Source: an uncultured Oscillospiraceae bacterium
GTDB lineage: Bacteria > Bacillota > Clostridia > Oscillospirales > Acutalibacteraceae
Reading direction: 5' to 3'
DNA: 64,000 bases
Assembly (NCBI GenBank): GCA_900543215.1
Contig: UQQR01000003.1
Location: forward strand, 21,916-85,915
Positions 59,601-64,000 of the stretch are shown piece after piece (the first letter of the stretch is position 1; every line of letters starts with the position of its first letter). A program made the position numbers and the translations under genes. Below the pieces are notes generated by a model. The model saw nothing but the letters and a program-made list of their open reading frames with translations. It ran no database searches and was not told the origin of the DNA.

Positions 59601-59633
59601 ATAACGGACTTGTCAGTACAGACAATCCGTTAT
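59601..59633. repeat. 33-bp near-perfect inverted repeat next to the serine recombinase
   Basis: ATAACGGA-C-TTGTC (59601-59614) and GACAA-TCCGTTAT (59621-59633) pair except for one bulged C, around AGTACA. It borders the recombinase gene's 3' end. It may be an attachment-site remnant or a hairpin terminator. Confidence 0.4.
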
Positions 59634-61258
59634 TATATTTCTAACCTATCGGTTTGTTCCCCCCCAAAAAAATCGACAACGACAATGAGATTTCCAACCG
59701 AATTTATGTGCGTTAAATCAAGCAAAAAGACAGTCCGCTTTAACGGACTGTCTTTTCTTGGTGGAGCAACATTGTTTATAGATGAACACTTATGTAAGGT
59801 ATCGGAGCAGCCGTTAAAGGCTGCCTCGATATCATCAATAGGAATGTTTTTGGCTTCCATCATTTGATTGCTTGCGTTAAACACAATATCCAAATGATCA
59901 TCGTACAGGTAAATTGCATTGACAAAGATGTTGATTATCGCCCGCTTTTTATTGATATCATCCGCGGGAAGCTTGAGCACATAATCAAGAAACGCTGCTA
60001 TTTGGGCTTCGCTCAGTACCGTGCGCTTGTTTTCTTCTTTCGCAAGCTCAATTAACAGCTTTTCTTTTTCGGCGGTGCGGGCATTGATGCGTTCTGTAAT
60101 CATTTCGGTATTTTCCCCGCGTTCAAGGCTGTTCCAAAGATTCTCAATGGCTGTATCCAAATTTTTAACTGCGTTTTTTAGATTTTTGACGGCAAGATTA
60201 TCGCTGTCGTTTGCGCAATACTTTCCTACCTGTGACGCAATATATTTGCAGTTTTCCTTTGTCAGCATTGTTAGGCAGGTCTTTACAACAATATCCTCAA
60301 TCATTGCTTTGCTTATAATTTTTTTATTGCATTTCTTTTTGCGCACCTTTTTGCAGCAGTAATAATGATACTGCTTTCTGTTTCGGCTTGTACCCCCGTA
60401 ACCGACCATCATCTCCTTACAGTATCCGCAAAACAATTTTGTTGTAAGCAGGTATTCACCCTCGCCCTGAGTGCGCGCAGGAGCGTCCTTGTTTTTCTTT
60501 ACAATGTCTTGCACACGATAAAATAAATCATCCTCTAAAATTCTCGGCATTCCGTTTGGTGTTTCCGTCCCTTTGTAAATATAAAATCCGATATATCTCC
60601 TGTTGGTCAGCATTTTGCTCAAGCTGTTCATACTGAAATCTTTGTTTATTGAAGTTTTTACTCCGCGGCGCTGCAAATCCTTTACAATAGAGGTTTTGGT
60701 TTCTCCGGCTGAGTATCTTTCAAATATTTCTTTCACGATTGCCGCGCCTTCGGGGTCAATGCTGAAGGTTCTGTCTGCGTTCACCTTATATCCGAGTCCG
60801 GGGTTGCTGCCGTTTGAAAGACACTTTTCAGCATTTATATCCATACCTCGCCGTATTTTCTGAGATAACTCGGCGGAATAATATTCCGCCATACTTTCAA
60901 GCACACCCTCAACAAGTATTCCCGACGGATCGTCTGCAATATTTTCCTTGGCGGAAATCACTCTGACTCCGTTCTTTTTCAGCTTTGCCTTATTGATAGC
61001 GCTGTCAAACCGGTTTCTTGCAAATCGGTCAAGCTGATAAACGATCACCCCCTCGAAGGTATGTTTATCGCTGTCCATCAACATTCTTTGCAGGCTCGGA
61101 CGGTTATCGTTTGTACCTGTCTGCGCACGGTCAATATATTCCCCGACTACATTCATTTGATTTGCCTCTGCGTAAGCGTAGCAAACCTTTAACTGCCCCT
61201 CGATTGACTGCTCGGTTTGGCTGTGGCTTGAAAACCGAGCATATATTACTACATTCAT
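59633..61258 (-). CDS. Large serine recombinase (integrase)
   Basis: A 541-residue site-specific recombinase. Catalytic Ser10 is in YARFSSHSQ, the resolvase domain covers about 1-150, the recombinase domain about 155-265, a zinc ribbon (LFCGYCKEMM and YYCCKKVRKKKC) about 275-330, and a coiled coil about 340-420. It integrates or excises mobile DNA. From about residue 502 the sequence (KDSPLKRTVFLL) runs through a perfect transcription-terminator hairpin (59725-59756), so the natural stop has probably been lost and the last about 40 residues are an artefact of read-through. Confidence 0.9.
   Translation of the reverse strand: MNVVIYARFSSHSQTEQSIEGQLKVCYAYAEANQMNVVGEYIDRAQTGTNDNRPSLQRMLMDSDKHTFEGVIVYQLDRFARNRFDSAINKAKLKKNGVRVISAKENIADDPSGILVEGVLESMAEYYSAELSQKIRRGMDINAEKCLSNGSNPGLGYKVNADRTFSIDPEGAAIVKEIFERYSAGETKTSIVKDLQRRGVKTSINKDFSMNSLSKMLTNRRYIGFYIYKGTETPNGMPRILEDDLFYRVQDIVKKNKDAPARTQGEGEYLLTTKLFCGYCKEMMVGYGGTSRNRKQYHYYCCKKVRKKKCNKKIISKAMIEDIVVKTCLTMLTKENCKYIASQVGKYCANDSDNLAVKNLKNAVKNLDTAIENLWNSLERGENTEMITERINARTAEKEKLLIELAKEENKRTVLSEAQIAAFLDYVLKLPADDINKKRAIINIFVNAIYLYDDHLDIVFNASNQMMEAKNIPIDDIEAAFNGCSDTLHKCSSINNVAPPRKDSPLKRTVFLLDLTHINSVGNLIVVVDFFGGEQTDRLEI
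59725..59756 (-). terminator. Terminator hairpin inside the recombinase reading frame
   Basis: AAAAGACAGTCCG/CGGACTGTCTTTT perfect 13-bp stem with loop TTAAAG on the minus strand, then TTTGC. Normal terminators lie past the stop codon. Confidence 0.7.
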
Positions 61259-61330
61259 AATAGCCTTCCTTTCAAATATAATTTCAAGCTTATTTTACCG
61301 AATACTCTTTTTATTGCAAATATGCAAATT

Positions 61331-61355
61331 GCCCACCGCCAAAGTGACGGTGGGC
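61331..61355. terminator. Hairpin between the 53-residue gene and the recombinase gene
   Basis: GCCCACCG/CGGTGGGC 8-bp stem with a 9-base loop. T-rich on the plus side (GGGCTTTTGGGTT) and weaker on the minus side. Confidence 0.5.
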
Positions 61356-61362
61356 TTTTGGG

Positions 61363-61524
61363 TTAATTCTTTACATGTTCCTTGATCCAATTTTCATAGT
61401 ATTGTTTACCTTCCTCGCTTTGATAAAATTGTTTGATTTCCGATGATAAAAAGAGAGCAAAGGAGGTCAATAATTTCTTGTCAAACTCACACTTAGGAAT
61501 TGGAGTTTTACAATTTTCCTCCAT
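61363..61524 (-). CDS. Small 53-residue protein of the mobile element
   Basis: A short frame (MEENCKTPIPKCEFDKKLLT) with a good Shine-Dalgarno (GGAGAG) 7 bp before the ATG. It has two cysteines near the start (NCKTPIPKC) and a helical, aromatic-rich second half (EIKQFYQSEEGKQYYENWIK). I do not recognise a family. It lies 12 bp after the ParB-like gene on the minus strand and ends in a hairpin; probably co-transcribed with parB. Confidence 0.55.
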   Translation of the reverse strand: MEENCKTPIPKCEFDKKLLTSFALFLSSEIKQFYQSEEGKQYYENWIKEHVKN

Positions 61525-61536
61525 CAGACACTCTCC

Positions 61537-62322
61537 TTATCTCGCGTCGCGATTATGCTGACGGTCATATTCTTTTTTGACAAGTTTAAGCAGGTATTCC
61601 AACATTTCAGCCGGTGTCATAGAGGACGGCACATATTTGCGAATATCGTCCATCGGAATTTTCAGTTTTTCCACCTGATTAGGTTTAACCTCCGCCATAA
61701 TTTCGTTTACGGTATCATAGTCAAGCTTGCCTTCTTCAAAAGCGGCGCGCATACGGCGGGCTTGTGCGTGGGACGGAAAGTTTTCGGTTTCGTCGATACG
61801 GTCTATAACATCCCTTTGTGCTTCTTCATTAAGAAAAGACAATTCGTAAGCCGGGAGCATTTTCATTTTGCCGCTATCTACAAACCCTTGAAGTTCAGGA
61901 ACGAGATAGGTCAAGCGAATTAGGCGCTGAACGGTTTTATAGTTATCTCCGCTTTCTGCGCCGATTTTTGCCGTTGTCCTATTATCATCCGACTTCGGGA
62001 CATTTTGTCCCAAAGCTTTGCCTTGGTGCTTAATCGCATCAAGCTTCATTCTATAAGACCGCGCCTTTTCCATAAGGGATAGGTTTTCACGCTGACAGTT
62101 TGAATCCACCATCAAGATCGTGGCTTGGTCACGGTCGATAAAATGAACAACCGCCGGGACCTCTTTCATTTCAAGAAGCTCAGCGGCGTGTACTCTGCGG
62201 TGTCCGGATATGATTTCGTATTCATCCTGTTTATCCTCAAGCGGGCGGACGATAATGCGGTTTAAAAGTCCGTATTCTTTTATACTCTCAACAAGCTCCG
62301 TCATCGACTCATCATCAAGCAC
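61537..62322 (-). CDS. ParB/Spo0J-like partition protein, N-terminally truncated
   Basis: A 261-residue protein with ParB motifs: ISGHRRVHAAELL (the G-E/H-R-R CTP/DNA-binding loop, box II), VDSNCQRENLSLMEKARSY (QREDLxPIEKA-like), and HTH-type sequence with IGAESGDNYKTVQRLIRLTYL. The start GTG 62320 follows an in-frame TGA three codons upstream; typical relatives begin about 40 residues earlier with a sequence ending F-K-V-L-D-D. The 5' end is therefore missing. No ParA is next to it. In mobile elements such proteins serve in maintenance or as regulators. It may still fold in part but the N-terminal region is lost. Confidence 0.83.
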   Translation of the reverse strand: MLDDESMTELVESIKEYGLLNRIIVRPLEDKQDEYEIISGHRRVHAAELLEMKEVPAVVHFIDRDQATILMVDSNCQRENLSLMEKARSYRMKLDAIKHQGKALGQNVPKSDDNRTTAKIGAESGDNYKTVQRLIRLTYLVPELQGFVDSGKMKMLPAYELSFLNEEAQRDVIDRIDETENFPSHAQARRMRAAFEEGKLDYDTVNEIMAEVKPNQVEKLKIPMDDIRKYVPSSMTPAEMLEYLLKLVKKEYDRQHNRDAR

Positions 62323-62331
62323 CTTGTACTT

Positions 62332-63819
62332 TCACACACGCTTTGGTTTTTGCCGAATGTGGCAAGCTGCTATGCAATGGATAATTTGCTGCGGCAAAAG
62401 CAAAACAATTTCTTTGACGATTATAAGGTTATAGTGTGTGCGGGAACAAAGGCGGGTATAGGCATAGACGCATTAGCACCCGTGCTTAACGCTATGGGCG
62501 ACCCGCTTAAAACAAAAACTATTACGCTATCCTGCGGCAAACTTACAACCGGCGTTACGGTAAGACCGTGGGCGGGCGTGTTTATGCTGCGCAACTTAAA
62601 ATCGCCCGAAACATATTTTCAAACGGCATTCCGTGTGCAGTCGCCCTGGGAAATTAAAGACGAGCACGGCAACCGTGAGGTTGTAAAGCAGGAGTGCTAT
62701 GTGTTTGACTTTGCTTTAGAGCGTGCGCTGCACCAAATTTCAGACTATTCCTGCCGCTTAAAGGTGGATGATACAAGCCCCGAACAAAAGGTTTCGGAAT
62801 TTATAAGTTTTCTGCCGGTGCTTGCGTTTGACGGGTCATCAATGAACAGAATAGACGCACAGGATATACTGGATATTACATATGCCGGAACATCCGCCAC
62901 ATTGCTTGCAAAGCGCTGGCAAACCGCGTTGCTTGTTCATGTTGATAATGATACTCTTAAAAAGCTACAGAGCAATCAGGATGCACTGGATGCGCTTATG
63001 AATATTGAGGGCTTCCGTTCGCTTAATTCCGAAATACAGACAATTATAAACCGCTCGGAAAAGGTTAAAAAGCTTAAAAAAGAAAAAGGCGACGCCCTTA
63101 CAAAGGAAGAGAAAAAGGAACTTTCAGAAGACGAAAAGAAAGCAAAATCACTGCGAAAACAGGTGCAGGAAAATTTGCTCAAGCTCGCCGCCCGTATTCC
63201 GGCGTTTATGTATTTAACGGACTACCGTGAGCAGACAATAAAGGATGTTATAACGCAGATTGAACCGGAGCTTTTTAAGAAAGTAACGGGTCTTTCGGTT
63301 AAGGATTTTGATATTCTCTGTTCCATAGGCTTGTTTGACCCCGAAAAGATGAATCAGGGAATTTTCGGTTTCCGTAAATATGAAAACTCCAGTCTTTCCT
63401 ACACTGGGTTTGACAAGCACGAGGGAGAGGCGGTCGGCGGCTGGGATACGGTACTCCGCCGTGAAGAATACGAGGCGCTTTATTCAAAGCAGCAGGCAAC
63501 CATTGCCGATTTAACAGAAGCAATTAGCCCCACCGACACTAAAGCGGCAAATATTCAGCCCAAAACAAACGATACAGTGCATAGCGTAGGGGCAGGCTAC
63601 AAGCCTGCTACCACCTCGCAGCCCGCCCCCGAAAAAGATTGGGACAAAATTCTTGCTCCCGTAGGCGTAGGAACTGCGGTAAAACACAAGACCTTCGGCA
63701 AAGGCACCGTTGTTTGGATGGACAAGGCTAAAAAGTACATCCGCGTTAAATTTGCCGCGGGTGAAAAACAGTTCATCTTCCCCGATGCCTTTGTAGGTGG
63801 ATTTTTGGATGTTGAGTAA
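62332..63819 (+). pseudogene. C-terminal fragment of a superfamily 2 DEAD/DEAH helicase (restriction-type)
   Basis: About 490 codons with no credible start: the frame runs in from the ParB junction (SHTLWFLPNVASCYAM). It carries helicase motif V-VI sequences (LTTGVTVRPWAGVFML and YFQTAFRVQSPW, with the R-x-Q arginine finger pattern), so it is the second RecA-like domain and beyond of a SF2 helicase such as those of type III or other restriction systems, or element-borne helicases. Residues for Walker A and B are missing. A Lys/Glu-rich linker and a small C-terminal domain (VKHKTFGKGTVVWMDKA) resembling the UvrD tail follow. It is likely non-functional. Confidence 0.75.
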
Positions 63820-63830
63820 GAATTAATGCA

Positions 63831-63875
63831 AAAGCAAGAGATTGATACCAAGCGTTGGTATCAATCTCTTGCTTT
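63831..63875 (+). terminator. Strong terminator after the helicase fragment
   Basis: Perfect 21-bp inverted repeat, AAAGCAAGAGATTGATACC-AA with its complement, loop GCG (63852-63854), then ATAAAAAG. It ends the plus-strand transcript. Confidence 0.85.
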
Positions 63876-63945
63876 ATAAAAAGTAGTTTTGGTGATTTTT
63901 TATGGGATATTGACTTCAACAAAAAATATGACTAAGCATAATTTA

Positions 63946-63970
63946 GGCTCTATCCCAAATTTTGTGTAAA
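63946..63970 (+). repeat. Possible IS256-family terminal inverted repeat at the window edge
   Basis: GGCTCTATCCCAAAT-TTTGTGTAAA resembles the ends of IS256-group insertion sequences (start GGCTCT/GGGTCT, then TTTGTGTAAA). The transposase would lie past base 64000. The match is from memory and partial. Confidence 0.35.
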
Positions 63971-64000
63971 CGCAGAAATGCGGTAAAAACAGAAATAAAT

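Larger units (their letters stand above)
59633..64000. mobile_element. Decayed integrative element (right boundary outside window)
   Basis: A run of mobile-element genes with broken ends: a large serine recombinase, a 53-residue protein, a ParB-like protein lacking its N-terminus, and the C-terminal part of a superfamily 2 helicase. No conjugation (relaxase, VirB4/VirD4, MobC), capsid or rRNA gene is in view. The left edge is near 59.6 kb beside a 33-bp inverted repeat. The element's other end is beyond the window. Confidence 0.7.

Noticed and set aside
1..64000. tRNA, rRNA and CRISPR arrays
   Set aside because: No tRNA cloverleaf, rRNA core or regular repeat-spacer pattern was seen; TTCGAAT-like strings occur only inside protein genes.

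Overview
The window reads as chromosomal sequence of a strictly anaerobic, spore-forming Firmicute of the class Clostridia, most like the Oscillospiraceae/Ruminococcaceae gut lineages. The grounds are seen in the sequence: SpoIIR (forespore signalling), a class III (oxygen-sensitive) ribonucleotide reductase with its activase, a six-gene Rnf ferredoxin:NAD+ oxidoreductase, L27 with the N-terminal extension cleaved by Prp next to prp itself, Mini-RNase III and YlqF/RbgA. The exact genus cannot be fixed from sequence reading alone. Many promoters have near-consensus -35/-10 boxes, nearly all with a 17-bp spacer, and most transcription units end in clear intrinsic terminators. No rRNA, tRNA or CRISPR array was seen.

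Region 1 (1-3.6 kb) is accessory. It holds the C-terminal part of a MocR-type regulator, a self-contained lysis cassette (XhlA-like membrane protein, GH25 endolysin with two CW_7 repeats, r1t-type holin) with no phage structural genes on its right, a divergent XRE regulator/75-residue protein pair with a triplicated candidate operator, and a 400-bp noncoding block rich in inverted repeats that abuts the gltD stop codon.

Region 2 (3.6-16.6 kb) holds gltBD (ammonia assimilation), with a strong promoter followed at once by a terminator hairpin that looks like an attenuator, an SPFH membrane protein, an unknown protein, rsmA, and the protein-quality operon tig-clpP-clpX. Region 3 (16.6-31.2 kb) is nearly all minus strand: thrC, an M19 dipeptidase, the conserved yraN-rnhB-rbgA-lepB-rplS block interrupted by an AT-rich acyltransferase gene, dut, nrdG-nrdD, a YitT protein, and the rplU-prp-rpmA-(two DUF2007-like genes)-obgE-mrnC ribosome-assembly block.

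Region 4 (31.2-50.4 kb) contains a Fur-family regulator, a CapA-like protein, galT, an AEC transporter, an atypical amidase, a second acyltransferase, the dnaG-rpoD pair, dgt, rpmE, spoIIR, ispE, a VanZ-like protein, a polysaccharide deacetylase, DegV, a candidate structured RNA, a GNAT protein and a MATE exporter. Region 5 (50.4-59.4 kb) is rnfCDGEAB, a Na/Pi-cotransporter-PhoU fusion protein, glycyl-tRNA synthetase and a two-gene unit of unknown function. Region 6 (59.6-64 kb) is a decayed mobile element: a large serine recombinase with an apparently read-through tail, a 53-residue protein, a ParB-like protein lacking its N-terminus, and head-to-head with it the C-terminal part of a superfamily 2 helicase, joined at a deletion-like junction near 62,330. 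A possible IS256-type terminal repeat lies at the right edge.

The observations I find most worth a second look are the gltB leader attenuator, the structured RNA at about 48.4 kb, the stand-alone lysis cassette, the XRE operator triplet, the spoIIR Shine-Dalgarno hairpin, and the ParB/helicase junction. None is proven to be a new system.
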